In this document: positions 1 through 10,969 of the stretch, piece after piece
How the letters are laid out: the number at the start of each line of letters is the position of its first letter
Numbering within the stretch: the stretch's first letter is position 1
Assembly: GCA_026874595.1 (NCBI GenBank)
Contig: CM049306.1
Coordinates: forward strand, 36,846,019 to 36,910,018
Direction of reading: 5' to 3'
From: Sipunculus nudus
Lineage: Eukaryota; Annelida; Sipuncula; Golfingiida; Sipunculidae
Length of the DNA: 64,000 nucleotides
The notes under the pieces: model-generated
What the model was told of the DNA's origin: nothing
What the model saw: only the letters and a program-made list of their open reading frames with translations
The model's database searches: none
Translations under genes and position numbers: made by a program

Positions 1-1086
1 TCATGAAAATGGATATATATTTGCTTTATTTAATCTAATTATTAACAGGTGAGGGCTTTTATAAAATATTAAAGATAGCTGAACATAATAAATCTATATA
101 GCTTGTCGACCGCTTTTAGAAAACATTTAGAACGAACTAGTGATTAATCTCTCTATGGAAGTGATTTCCTACTTATTTCCGTACTATTGTACGCTCCTCA
201 ATTACGTAAACGGCTGAAATGTATTATGTTAAGCAGCTCATGGTGACAGAGACGTTGGCTGATTTTCTTCCACACACCTCCAGTACGGTTCGTGGTTGGG
301 GAGGACTACACGGGAACAAACTTATGAGTGTTTAGGAGTTCTTTCTGAATATTAACATTTTGTATTACCCTAAATGGGCTTTCAATATTGTTCTGTGTCT
401 AACATCTGAAAACGCAATCATATGCTGTAGATTGCATATTCAAAATTACCCCACGAAAAAAAGTTGTAAATGACTTTCATCAGTGAGTTTTTTTTTTCCT
501 TCTCTCTTTCTCTCTCTATGATGTCTCAGATTTGTACTTGTTCTTTATTTTCGAAAAATAGGTTTCATCATTGACATCATAGACTATTATGAAACTTACA
601 ACAGTAAATTACAAACCAAATAACAGTGTAATACAAGTACAATTCCATGTTTTACATGCGAGTACCATATAAATCTGTCAAGGTTCATTTAGTTTTAGAA
701 TTTTCATGACTTTAAGATATTACAAAAACTCAAATTTCAAGTATACAATTTTTGTATCCTGTAGGTACATTGTTACATATACAAATTTATATTTATATAA
801 AACTTTCTGATTCCCAGTTCATGTATTTACGTTAAAATGTTTACCACTGAACATTCAAATATTTCAATCATCATTATTTTCAAAAATTTACAAGTTTGTC
901 TCGCAGAACTTCACAAATCAAATGGTGAAATCAATACAAACACTGACGTTTCCTATTATGTTTACATTTCATACTATATTCACATAAAATTGAAACAAAT
1001 ATCATATATTATATACACACTCATGAAGCCGAAAGGGTTACCGCCTGGCTGTATATAGCGAAATGATAGTAGTTGAATACTATACA
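1..1086. other. Intergenic, no gene seen
   Basis: No coding region with recognisable content was found. The stretch is AT-rich with poly-T and CT-rich runs near 486-518. The part next to 1,087 may be the 3' untranslated tail of the minus-strand LINE, but I see no poly-A tract or target-site duplication that would fix the end. Confidence 0.5.
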
Positions 1087-4000
1087 TCACTTCTTGTTTA
1101 GTATAGTATGAGGAATTGGTTTCCATTTTATTTCATGTATAGTACTTTTGTGCCTTTTTTCCGCCACTTTGCGTTCAAGATATTCAAATCTTCTCAGTTT
1201 TGTCACATACTGATCCAATGAAAGAAGTGCCAGATTATTCCTATTACTAAAGACCATGATCTTGTAGACCAACATCAACATATTTACAAGCGCAGCATGT
1301 TCTGATTTTTCTGCTCCAGTGTAAAAAAGTTGACGACCGAGGCTTGGCATCTCTAATCCAAAGTTCTTAGCCCAAGACTTAATTTGCAAGTAAAAGTTTT
1401 TGGAAATGTGACATTCACAGAATAAATGATAAATAGATTCATTTTCAGTGAAACAATAAGAACATCTGTTTGTGTCTGTTATCCTCCATCTAAATAGATT
1501 TTCGTTAACAGAAAGGATGTTATGCAGAATTCTAAACTTGAATTGCCTTAGATACATGTCTAGAGTGGTCTTATAAACGTAATTAATTGCTCGTTTCAAG
1601 TTAAAGTCTTTATACAGGTTCAGTAACTTTATTTTGAAGATTGGTTCAGAAGTTTTACATGATATTATTTTGTTGTAGACACTTCTGAATGTGAGTTTGT
1701 CCAACTCTAGAACAACGTCATTGTGGGATATAAATACATTATTTAATACAGAAGCACTATTAACCTCAAAATATCTATTAAAATCAGTATCCTGAAACCA
1801 TTTTTGTGGAATAGCCCTTTGCAGAGCTATCCAGTGGATATAGTATTTGTTGTAAGCATAACTGTTTTTTTCTACAACTTCATCCAATTTTCTTTTTTCA
1901 CCTCTGTCATTGTACAAATCACGAACATATTTTATACCAAGAATATCAAGAAAATAATAATAGACTGATTTACCTCCTACCTTGATGTATCTATTATTCC
2001 ATAGATGTTGTGTCAAGACTGTTTCTTTACTTAATGGTTCCCCGGAAGTAACAGAGTGCCATACATCAAGGCAACGTAAATAAAAAGATGACATTCCTAT
2101 TTTTAAAATTTCAGGATCCAAGTTACCTCTGATATTTTTCATTCCACCAACTCGTTTTAAATAAAGATTAGGTATTATTGCATACTTTCTCGTGTCACCT
2201 GTGATGATTTTCTTCATCCACATAAATCTTTGAGTTTCTATTATTGTATTAATATCAGGCAACCTCAAGCCTCCGTTCTCATAGTTATTGATAAGGACAT
2301 TATATTTTATTTTCGGTTTCCTTCCATGCCATATGAAATCAACCATGACATTTTTTACAGTCTTAACGAATTCTCTGGGTGGTTCCAGAATGTTTGTTAC
2401 GTATATTATTTTTGAAATGCCTAAGGATTTTAAGATCACATTTTTACCAAATATGGTTAAAGGCCTTCGTCTCCATACATTTAGAAGTGTCTTTAACTGC
2501 TCCAATATTTTAGTAAAATTTAATACATTGGAAAGATTTTTATCATGTGTATGCCATATCCCTAATATTTTTAGTGCTTCGGTATTAAGGTCTATCCATT
2601 TAAAACGTTCCATTTTATTATACACAGGTTGCTTCGTTGTCCATGCTGCTTCACATTTTTCATAATTTATCTTAATAGACGAAAGCTGCGCAAATTTATC
2701 CAACACTGAGCATAATGCAACCATTGAGTCTATGTCTTTCAGAAAAAATGTGGTATCATCTGCATACATACACTGTTTAATTTCAAAGCCGTTAATATTA
2801 ATCCCTTTGATAGACACAGATTTACGTACCATTATTGCTAGGATTTCAATTGCCATGACAAACAAATATGGCGCCAGGGGGTCTCCTTGTCTGGTACCTT
2901 TTGCTACTCTGACATATCCTGTAGTGTAACCGTTATTTATAATACAGCTTTGGATATCGTTATGAAGAAGTTGTACCCATTTAATAAAATCTGTCTGGAA
3001 GCCAAACTTTTCCAAAACACTGAACATATAGTTATGATCTATGGAGTCGAAAGCAGCAGCAAAATAAACGGCAAACAAGATATTAGGTTTATTTTCTTTG
3101 AAACAGTAATCTAAGATATCACAAATTAAGCGGTTCGTTTCACAAATGTTTCTCCCGGGAACAAAGGCCGTTTGGTCCTCATTAATAAGATTAGGAAGAA
3201 CAGCTTTTACGCGCCCTGCTAAAATTTTACTCAATATCTTATAATCGACATTTAACAAACTAATTGGTCGCCATGATGAGATTAAACGATTATCTTTACC
3301 TGGTTTTTCTATCAAAGTAACCACTGCTTGCCTTTGACTTGTAGTTAGCTTACCCTCCTCAAAACATCTGTTTAAACAATTAACGAGATCCTTCCCGACG
3401 AGATCAAAAAAATTTATATAGAATTCTTTTGGCAATCCATCATTCCCGGGAGTTTTATTATTTTTCATTTGTTTCAATGTTGATAGGACTTCTTTTTCTG
3501 AGATCATTCCATCACAACTCGCTGCTTGCATATCTGATAGGACTGGAGTATCATACTCTGACAGAAGTTGTGTACACTCTTGTTTTGAAAAGGTACCAGT
3601 ACAGGTGTACTTTTCTTCATAAAATCTTTTCAGTTTTATCATAATTTTACGCTGATCTGTTATATCTTTCCCATTACACAATAATTTTCTTATGGTTGTT
3701 TTGCTTTTATTTTTTCTTTCCAAATTCATAAAGTATTTTGAATTACGCTCCCCTTCCTCAAACCATGTGATTCTAGACCTTATTATGGAGCCATCGATTA
3801 TTCTCTCATAATGCTTATCTATTTCTCGAGATATTTGATCGATATTTGTTTGATTATTACTGTTATGCAAGTTGAATTTTACATCCTTTAAACTTTTCTC
3901 TAGGTTTTTCAGTATAAGCTTTTCACGTCTACATTTTCTTTTAGAATATGACATTGAATATTCTCTTATTTTAAACTTTAGATATTCCCACCATTTTGTT

Positions 4001-4152
4001 TCCCTATCTTTGTTTTCATAATGCTCTTTCCACTTTTTTATGTTTTCTCGCATTGATGACACAAAAACTGGATCTTCCAGGAGGGACAAATTTAATTTCC
4101 AGAAGGACGGGCCATGTTTACAACCACTTGGTGATTTGAAGTCACATTTCAC
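1087..4152 (-). CDS. LINE ORF2 reverse transcriptase part, long open frame but catalytically altered
   Basis: This is a 1,021-codon open frame. Residues 233-245 hold the KTPGNDGLPKEFY block and 293-300 SWRPISLL (RT fingers). Motif A is at 363-369, motif B includes RQGDPL at 421-426, and motif C is YADD at 463-466. A CxxC...HxxC-type cluster (C897, C900, H909, C912, C914) near the C-terminus is like the zinc-binding region of many LINEs. Motif A reads YFAAAFD where the family has D-x-x-x-AFD, so the first catalytic aspartate is tyrosine. The nominal ATG at 4,152 is not the true start: the frame continues upstream through 13 codons to a TAG at 4,194-4,192, and endonuclease sequence lies beyond it. 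Despite the 3 kb open frame it should not support retrotransposition. Confidence 0.85.
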   Translation of the reverse strand: MKCDFKSPSGCKHGPSFWKLNLSLLEDPVFVSSMRENIKKWKEHYENKDRETKWWEYLKFKIREYSMSYSKRKCRREKLILKNLEKSLKDVKFNLHNSNNQTNIDQISREIDKHYERIIDGSIIRSRITWFEEGERNSKYFMNLERKNKSKTTIRKLLCNGKDITDQRKIMIKLKRFYEEKYTCTGTFSKQECTQLLSEYDTPVLSDMQAASCDGMISEKEVLSTLKQMKNNKTPGNDGLPKEFYINFFDLVGKDLVNCLNRCFEEGKLTTSQRQAVVTLIEKPGKDNRLISSWRPISLLNVDYKILSKILAGRVKAVLPNLINEDQTAFVPGRNICETNRLICDILDYCFKENKPNILFAVYFAAAFDSIDHNYMFSVLEKFGFQTDFIKWVQLLHNDIQSCIINNGYTTGYVRVAKGTRQGDPLAPYLFVMAIEILAIMVRKSVSIKGININGFEIKQCMYADDTTFFLKDIDSMVALCSVLDKFAQLSSIKINYEKCEAAWTTKQPVYNKMERFKWIDLNTEALKILGIWHTHDKNLSNVLNFTKILEQLKTLLNVWRRRPLTIFGKNVILKSLGISKIIYVTNILEPPREFVKTVKNVMVDFIWHGRKPKIKYNVLINNYENGGLRLPDINTIIETQRFMWMKKIITGDTRKYAIIPNLYLKRVGGMKNIRGNLDPEILKIGMSSFYLRCLDVWHSVTSGEPLSKETVLTQHLWNNRYIKVGGKSVYYYFLDILGIKYVRDLYNDRGEKRKLDEVVEKNSYAYNKYYIHWIALQRAIPQKWFQDTDFNRYFEVNSASVLNNVFISHNDVVLELDKLTFRSVYNKIISCKTSEPIFKIKLLNLYKDFNLKRAINYVYKTTLDMYLRQFKFRILHNILSVNENLFRWRITDTNRCSYCFTENESIYHLFCECHISKNFYLQIKSWAKNFGLEMPSLGRQLFYTGAEKSEHAALVNMLMLVYKIMVFSNRNNLALLSLDQYVTKLRRFEYLERKVAEKRHKSTIHEIKWKPIPHTILNKK

Positions 4153-4863
4153 TTCCGAGTGATCTGTTAAAATTGCTGGAATTATATTAACCTATATCAC
4201 CTGATTATTCAAATTACTGGAGATTAGAATATAATCAAGCCTTCTATTTATAGTATGTTTTTTACTACTCCAAGTGAAATTCGAATAAGAGGGATTCCTT
4301 AATCTCCATATATCAATTAATCCATATGTTTGTATGAAGCCTTGAACACTCTCAATGGACTTCAACTTTGGCTGGTAATTCCCACCCTGCGTATCAATTT
4401 TATCAAAACATAAATTAAAATCACCGCACCAGATTATATTAGTATGTGGCTCCAACTCAATAAGCTTTAGTTTTTCGGCCATTTCATGAAAATAGCGTAC
4501 TTGTTCAGTTTCGGTGTTTGGAGCGTAAGTATTGATAAACAAAAAAGATTGTCCTTGAAAATTGCTTTTAGATAAACAGTGCGCCCTTCGTTGTCTGTAT
4601 GGAAGCTTATCTCCGAAATATCAACTTGTTTACCAACTAATACAGCTACACCCCTCGATTGGTTTGACCCATGTGAATAAAAGTGTAGCCCCTGCCAATC
4701 TTTCCTCCAAATATCTTCATCGCTTTTTAAACTATGCACCTCTTGAAAAAAATCAAACTCCAATTTCCACCATGATCAAGCAACCAATGAAAAATCTTTC
4801 CTCTTTTTTCTGTACCCACGAAGACCTCTCACATTTAGGGTAATGACTGAAAAACCAGTCATG
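4153..4863 (-). pseudogene. LINE AP-endonuclease domain, broken by two frameshifts and a stop
   Basis: Reading the minus strand from about 4,863, the N-terminal block TLNVRGLRG is followed by a frame change, then FFQEVHSLKSDEDIW (within 4,763-4,467), a second frame change near 4,540, then NTYAPNTETEQV, the GDFN motif and RLDYILIS, and finally TDHS just before 4,152. These are the conserved APE-type endonuclease blocks in the right order, including GDFN and the catalytic-histidine motif DHS. A single TAG (4,194-4,192) separates the last endonuclease block from the reverse transcriptase frame, which is otherwise in phase with it. The domain would nick target DNA in an active element; this copy cannot make it intact. 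Confidence 0.8.
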
Positions 4864-4869
4864 ATATTA

Positions 4870-5660
4870 TCATCTCTATTAAAGACTTAACTTTAAGCAC
4901 AATATTTTGCATTATAGTACTCACATGAAATTTCAATAGTGCAATTTCACAAAAATCTACAAATTTATGTACCTGTGTGACACATTCTCTCAATTCGTAT
5001 ATTATAGATATATTAGTCATAATGCTAAATGAAATGTTCAAAAATAAATTGAACAAATTGAAGACGCTGGACATTGATCGAGATAGTGTGAAATTAGAAT
5101 TTGAATAAGCTTTAATAATTTAGACATTACTTTTTGAGGTAAAGATTAAGTTACCCCAAATACAAAATGAAATGAAGAAAATGAACAATTTGGAACACCT
5201 ATTGGTAGACTGGCTCCGGCATTCTACGAGTTTTCCTCCAGATATTTATTGGAGAGAACCTGAATAATACAAAAATAAAATTATTGCAAATATTGTTTGC
5301 CACCTATTATTTTTACTGCAGACACATCCATACAAGTAAATAATTACTTACTAACATATACACAAAATATACATATACATAAATGTGGATTATGGTGGAT
5401 TGAGCACATGTTTAGGTTACTGTTGAATATTATCGTGACTTAAAGCCATTATATTCACAGTATCAAAAATATAATGCTTCAATCAATGACAAAAAAATAG
5501 GCTTATTTGTAAGAGAGGACAAAATGCTGTTAAATAGTGCAGTGGAACCTATCTGAACGACCACCCGTCCAACAAAAAAAGGAAACGTTCACCAAAACCA
5601 GTCATTGAGCGGGCCGAAAGCTCCCTCTACGGCCAAAGGCCATAACTAAACGCAGAAGAC
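4870..5660. other. Unassigned, possible LINE 5' remnant and repeat sequence
   Basis: No gene is visible. The part near 5,540-5,640, with GGAACCTATCTGAACGACCA followed by a GCGGGCCGAAAG stretch, resembles short dispersed repeats of the type also seen near 57,560-57,700 and 30,580-30,700 in this window. Confidence 0.35.
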
Positions 5661-5705
5661 TACCTCAGCCAAAAACACAGCTGGTCCCCCACACAGGCCT
5701 CACTG

Positions 5706-5709
<4 letters not shown>

Positions 5710-5762
<53 letters not shown>

Positions 5763-5830
5763 ATATACATATACATACACACATATATACACACATATAT
5801 ATACATATGCATATAAACACAAATACACTT
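5710..5830. repeat. (TA)n microsatellite with CATATA-type flank
   Basis: An uninterrupted AT run from about 5,711 to 5,760 grades into CATATACA repeats. Open frames predicted here are low-complexity Ile/Tyr/Val runs and are not genes. Confidence 0.95.
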
Positions 5831-5839
5831 ATATATTTG

Positions 5840-6480
5840 GGTGCATATCACATGCAATTTCAATATTTTGATGTGGCAGAAGCAACTGGAGTGGATGACA
5901 GCTGCGGACCACCAACGACAGTTTCACAGTAACTACTGGGGGGGATTTTGGATAAGTTGCTCGCACCAGGCATGCAGTTTTCTGGTGCTCTCAAAGCGAT
6001 TTGTCTTCCCTGCCCGATCTCTTACAAACACAACACCGTCTATGGTCCAGCAATCGTTCATCAGATTGTCCCTTTTTATTTGTAAAGCGGATTTAAGCAT
6101 TTCATCAGTGAGTTATTATAACTAGTTATGCTTTTTCTGGAAAACTGTACTCCTACTACCATTATATTTTACGGAATTACTCCTACTCCTACTACCATAA
6201 TATTTTACGGAAATTCTTAATTATATGTAAAAACTAATCACAATACCCCCGATACATGAACAAATGCGATATATATACATACATATATCGTTACCTGACT
6301 ATAAATATATTGGAGGTATCCGCCCCGATATTTTCGAATATGTACTTCTGCAGAATTACATTAAGGTTAAGGTCAGGGAATCCCTAGAAATCTGATGTTG
6401 CGATGCGTAAGTGTAGCTTAAGAGACACGTGATGGGATAAGCAGTGCCTAACAAAATATTTTAGTAGGCACCATTTGTAT
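5840..6480. other. No gene recognised
   Basis: The stretch contains an imperfect direct duplication around 6,150-6,205 (CTCCTACTACCAT...TTTTACGGAA twice). A 94-codon open frame on the plus strand (5,841-6,125) has no recognisable domain and I do not call it. Confidence 0.4.
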
Positions 6481-6495
6481 TTCAATTTTATAGTT

Positions 6496-6960
6496 TGCTC
6501 AGGTGAAAATATTTGGCCGATTTGAACCCTTGTCGGTGGGACACACGCCGGCTATCCAACTGCTTCGCCAGAAAAGATAGCTTCTTCAGTGAGACAGTTC
6601 GGTCTGCTTTATTGTGTACACGGTAACACACCCTCTTAAGAGCGTTATGCCATATATCAGAACGAGACTTACTCAATAACTTTAAACCACCATTCCCCGG
6701 CTGGGCGAAACCCCGGATGATCCACCATATGTTACGGAAAATTTGCTTAAGGGAAAACTTGTTTAAGAGCGTTCTGCTATCTAAACAAGACCAATTATCC
6801 CAGTTGTCAGACTTTTTGTAAACTAGGTGGCGGTATTTACTCAATTGCTTCAAGCCACCAATCCAACCGTTTCGCAAGTAAAGCGAGCTTCACCAGCGAG
6901 ACAGTTCGGTCCGCTTTTATGTGCACCCCGGTACAAAGTTAAAATGGCTTTATGCTTGTC
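6496..6960. repeat. Diverged copies of the tRNA-like GTTACGGGGTGAC element family
   Basis: Two diverged units are visible. One is about 6,496-6,630, with the ACTGCTTCGCCAG and GAGACAGTTCGGTC blocks. The other is about 6,822-6,940, with CCGTTTCGCAAGTAAAG and GAGACAGTTCGGTCCGC, ending TTTTATGTGCACCCCGGTAC. Between them is a spacer with CTCTTAAGAGCGTT and CAATTATCCCAG motifs. The same building blocks occur at 22,871-23,025 and 27,825-28,082, where they are better preserved. Confidence 0.7.
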
Positions 6961-7139
6961 CAGATGATGCATCCTATATATAGGAGTTATTAATGTGTCT
7001 GATATTTCAAAATTTCAAAGAAAATAATCATAATTTATCCACTGATAAATGAAGATAATTTTGTTGTACAAACGAAAACCATCCATGCCTTCGGATCAGG
7101 CAGGATCTACACGATAATCACAGACACGTGGCTAGAATT

Positions 7140-7870
7140 GAAAAGTCAGTCTATTTGTATATGAGCTACTTGAGGATAAAGTACACTCAAGGAATATTAC
7201 TTTGTATTTAAGCGGTAATCTGTACCACTATTATACATTTTAATTATCCTTTTCTACTGTAAGACAGGAAATGACGAGAGTCGTTCAAAAGTTTTAGTGA
7301 CTGGTTGGCAGAGCTGCCTGAGATGCCAGCGTTTAAATTAGTGACAACCTGGTTTGCATATATACATTTCTGTGCTTACGTACCACACGTAAAGTTTGAT
7401 CAGGATTCTGAATATACTTTGGATCATGAAATCAAGAATGGTGGCGAAGGTGCAGATGTGGTCTCTGGTTGCTTTCTAAAAATCTGAAGTAGTTATAGAT
7501 ATTACTATTGTGTCGGAACAGGGATATTATATTTTCCATGTGACGTTGCTGGGCCTGTCTCTCTATGTTAAGAAGGACACTCCCTAAAGCCTGGCAACGT
7601 GCCAGGGAAGAGTCCCAATTCCCGCCTTCGAAAATGACCTCGTAACATGAAGGCATCTCCTTTCCTTTTTGAGCGAGGGTTTGTGACGCAAAACTGTTGC
7701 CAATATCCCCTTGGACAGGCTGGATAAGCTAGATACATGTGGATATTTTGTTAACATTTCAGACATATGCTTCACGCCAGTTTACTGCCTTCATGAGTAT
7801 ACCCTGAGTATTCAATTTTTTTTTTCACTTTTGGTCATCTTCTAAAAACTGTTCTTAATTATTACAAGTG
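7140..7870 (-). pseudogene. C-type lectin exon relic (mirror copy of the lectin gene near 59 kb)
   Basis: On the minus strand this matches 59,080-59,760 along its length, including non-coding flanks. The exon part (about 7,780-7,510) encodes a C-type lectin-like segment with CPRGYWQQFC, then PSCYEVIF, GNWDSSLARC and an RHMENIISLFRHN block. The CPRGYW segment is in a different frame from the PSCYE-to-FRHN segment, so at least one frameshift is present. A GT at the expected donor position remains (CAATA|GTAAT). The other lectin exons seen at 57,159, 57,903 and 60,547 were not found in the mirror positions, so only a fragment survives here. It most likely makes no product. Confidence 0.75.
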
Positions 7871-9480
7871 TAAAATAAAAAACAAGGATTGTTCATAAAA
7901 ATTCAGTTTTTATACAACGTCTATCATGTCAGCATATCTGCATTCCAAACTGGGAAGGGAAGAAACAACCTTTTAAGGTTGTAGGACCTGATTTTAGTTT
8001 TTCTTTACTTGAACAATTTATTTCGTTAAGACCCCTAAGGTATACATTTTCTGAAAGCTAAGAAGCTTTTCTACGTTTTTATAATTGTATATTTCTTAAT
8101 TTCTAATTAATCGGAATTTTATATAAAAACCCCTAGGCGTTTGCTTGTAATTTTGTAAGTTAAGTTTAAAAATTACGATTTAACAGAGTAGTTAATTTTG
8201 AAATCCTGTCATGTCATTTCATTTTTACGTTTACCCTAAATAAAATCCTTCCAATTGACTAAAGACCTAAAATAAAAAAAAATATGCAATTTAGTTGACA
8301 AATAGGCAAATACATATGTCAAAGATATTATGTTTCGGACAAGTAATTACTGAGGAATAACGCTCTAACGACTAGGTATTCAGGGGAAATACATTTTGAG
8401 AAAATGGCCAAAAACTATATTCAAGGAGATCATTTGGTCTACAGACGTAACTGAGGACATCTACGTGTTCACAGTCACGTGACTGTTAAAGTCCATGATT
8501 CCATATATATGACTGGAGCTCAGATAGGCATAAATAAGATATATTGAATGATATATAAAATAGATAGTATGAGTAAGTTTTCGCTCGCGTTGTTGATGTT
8601 TACTTGGTATTATTATGAGGTTGTTTTAATGAGAGAAGCGGTCTGTCGGGAAAGAGGGGTCTTAATGTTGCGTCTGATTCCAAAGTAGGTTGTAAATCAT
8701 AAATAATTCTTTTTTTTCAGATTTCAGTATACGTGGGTGGTATTTTGTGGTGTGCGACAGATTTCTGTTTTGATTTTGGGAGCAAGTAGACTATTGCGTG
8801 TAATTTTAGTGGCTTTTCCTACGCGTTTTTCTACCTTTTTCTTCTGGTTTCCCATATTTATAACAATATTTTGCAGTTTCTCGATGTGTAGATTCCCATC
8901 AGATTGTCACAACATATTCTATTAAACTTTAAAAAAGATTGATATTTATAAAATGTCAAATTTTGTTTGACTAAAGCAGTTGATAATATACAGTTATGCG
9001 AAAATCTGGAAGACTTTTTTTTCAGAGACACCGCTTAACAGAATATTTTAGGGAAGACTCAGATACATCATGCAGACAATACACACAACGGGTAAAAAAA
9101 CAAAACAGATAGTAACAGTAGATGGACACCTCTACTCGGGCGGAATCAAAATTACATTTACACATTCAGAAGCAGGATTAAAACTGAAATAACTAGAAAA
9201 AGACCCAACCGAACAATATCTGCAAGAACTAAACCGTCGCGTCCTACCTTGGAACATCATTTTTTGTATGTATAAATCCTAATTGGTATAGTAAATACAG
9301 TACTAAGAAACAGGTTGAAATGTTATCAAAATTTTAATACATCTGATGAAAGTTTAAAAATAACTTAATTGATAGAGATCAGTGTAAATTAAATATTAAC
9401 AATTGTCATATATTTTATAATACAATTATATAATGATGAAGTCAAATATTTGTTAGTTTTAATATAAAGATGTATGTCAA
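7870..9480. other. Left-arm non-coding DNA, no gene recognised
   Basis: This corresponds in position to the much longer 55,000-59,080 interval of the right arm, but I found no matching lectin exons here. The sequence is AT-rich with no recognisable coding content. A 62-codon hydrophobic frame at 8,737-8,925 has no family resemblance. Confidence 0.4.
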
Positions 9481-9880
9481 ACAGTATACAAGATAGGAAC
9501 TTTAAATTAAATGTTAACATAGATCTGGTACCCATGACATGAATCATGTAGAGTTTTCAGGCATCACCAATAAACACATTCATCATGCATGTTGACATTG
9601 GTCCATACATACACAAACCAAAAGATCGCATTTGAAGTTTAAATTCAATATTTATTTGCAAAATCCTGATAAAGGAATAGACCTGCTATTCCAAAACAGT
9701 TATAATTTTTATCAACTTCGAACTGAGACGCATTTGCAGAGAAATCTTTAAATAACTATACGAAATTTAAGTATGGAAATATAATTTTTATGTGTTTAAG
9801 CATAGCAGAGGTGAACATTAGTTCAGATAAAGAAGGTAGATTTTCTGACACACGTTTTTCAGCCCCAAAAGTCTTTTTTC

Positions 9881-9886
9881 TTTATT
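9881..9886 (-). terminator. Polyadenylation signal AATAAA of copy 1
   Basis: AATAAA on the minus strand lies about 30 bases after the stop codon of copy 1, within a 3' flank nearly identical to that of copy 3, where the same signal is at 54,561-54,566. Confidence 0.75.
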
Positions 9887-9916
9887 TGCCTTCAGAGCTG
9901 ACTGTTGTAACAATAA

Positions 9917-10928
9917 TCAACGTCCACCCCGTCTACCACCGAATCTGCCATCCCTAAAGGGCCCTCTTCCGTCATCTCTGTATCTGTGTCTTCCCCCTCG
10001 GCGACAGTCCTGGTCCAGGTTGACAGTGGTACAGTCAGCAGTAAACGTTGCCACGGTACCCATACTGTCGGGGCATTCATCTTGCACAGACGAAGCTGTG
10101 TACGTCATCGTGACCTAAGTTAAGATAAAAAATACAAATGTAATCCACGTAATGATTAAGAGTGTCACTGTAACTTTGGTAAACTATACGGCGTATAATT
10201 GTAACCTGGTAATGGTGTATAGAACTACAATTGTAACCAAAGTTATCGTCACTGTACTGATAATGATAAAAAATGCTTACAAAACCTGGTAGTGATAAAG
10301 CCTGTCATTTTGACCCCACAAATGATATAATAACTACACCTGTTACAAAGGTAAAATGATAATGTCACCGTCACGTAGGTAAAGATAAAGAGTGTAATTT
10401 TAATCTCAGAAACTATTTAAAATCTACGGCTCTAACCAAGGTAATCATAATAAATGTCACTGCAACCACAGGTAAAGATGAAGCGTTCCATGTAACCTAA
10501 GAAATGATATAAAATTACAGCTGTAACTTGTTAATGATTAAGAATGTAACCATAACTATTACACCCTGAAAATGATAATATCCTGTAAGGGGGTGTGATA
10601 AAGTATTATTGTTAAATAGGTAATGAAATGAAATGTCAGTCTAAACTAGATAGTTAGAAAGATTTCTTCGGTGTATAGCAATTAATAATATAAACTTTCA
10701 GTGTTAGACAGGTAATGATGAAGACTGCGACTGTAAGATAGGCAATTATATAAAAAATGCCGCGTGAACTGGGCTGACGATACGCAGTGTAACAGTGTTA
10801 TAAAGATTAATTTATCTATTCATATACTTATTATTCAATAAATGTAATTATTATTTTAAAAACAAGTAATAACACTACCACTTAGTTTGAGAAGCTAACA
10901 TTTTTATATCTATCTATCTATCTATCTA

Positions 10929-10969
<41 letters not shown>

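Larger units (their letters stand above)
1000..4863 (-). mobile_element. L1/Tx1-like non-LTR retrotransposon (LINE), ORF2 region
   Basis: This is a minus-strand LINE in which an AP-endonuclease-like domain (about 4,863-4,153) is followed by a long reverse transcriptase reading frame (4,152-1,087). The order endonuclease, reverse transcriptase, C-terminal Cys/His cluster is that of ORF2 in the L1/Tx1 group. No ORF1 was recognised upstream, so the copy may be 5' truncated near 4,870-5,100. The endonuclease part carries two frameshifts and one nonsense codon, and the polymerase has a damaged catalytic motif, so the copy is inactive. The 3' end is an estimate. Clade assignment rests on the look of the motifs, not a tree. 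Confidence 0.85.

Noticed and set aside
5660-5863. Open frames across TA and CA arrays (also at 10,926-11,162, 12,899-13,081, 15,825-16,226, 16,291-16,479, 40,593-40,985, 57,633-58,035)
   Set aside because: Low-complexity Ile/Tyr/His/Thr runs caused by microsatellites; not genes.
5841-6125. Coding exon on either strand at 5.84-6.13 kb as the missing last lectin exon of the left arm
   Set aside because: Neither strand shows the WTSG, NWG..QPS or WND motifs; the left lectin copy appears truncated.
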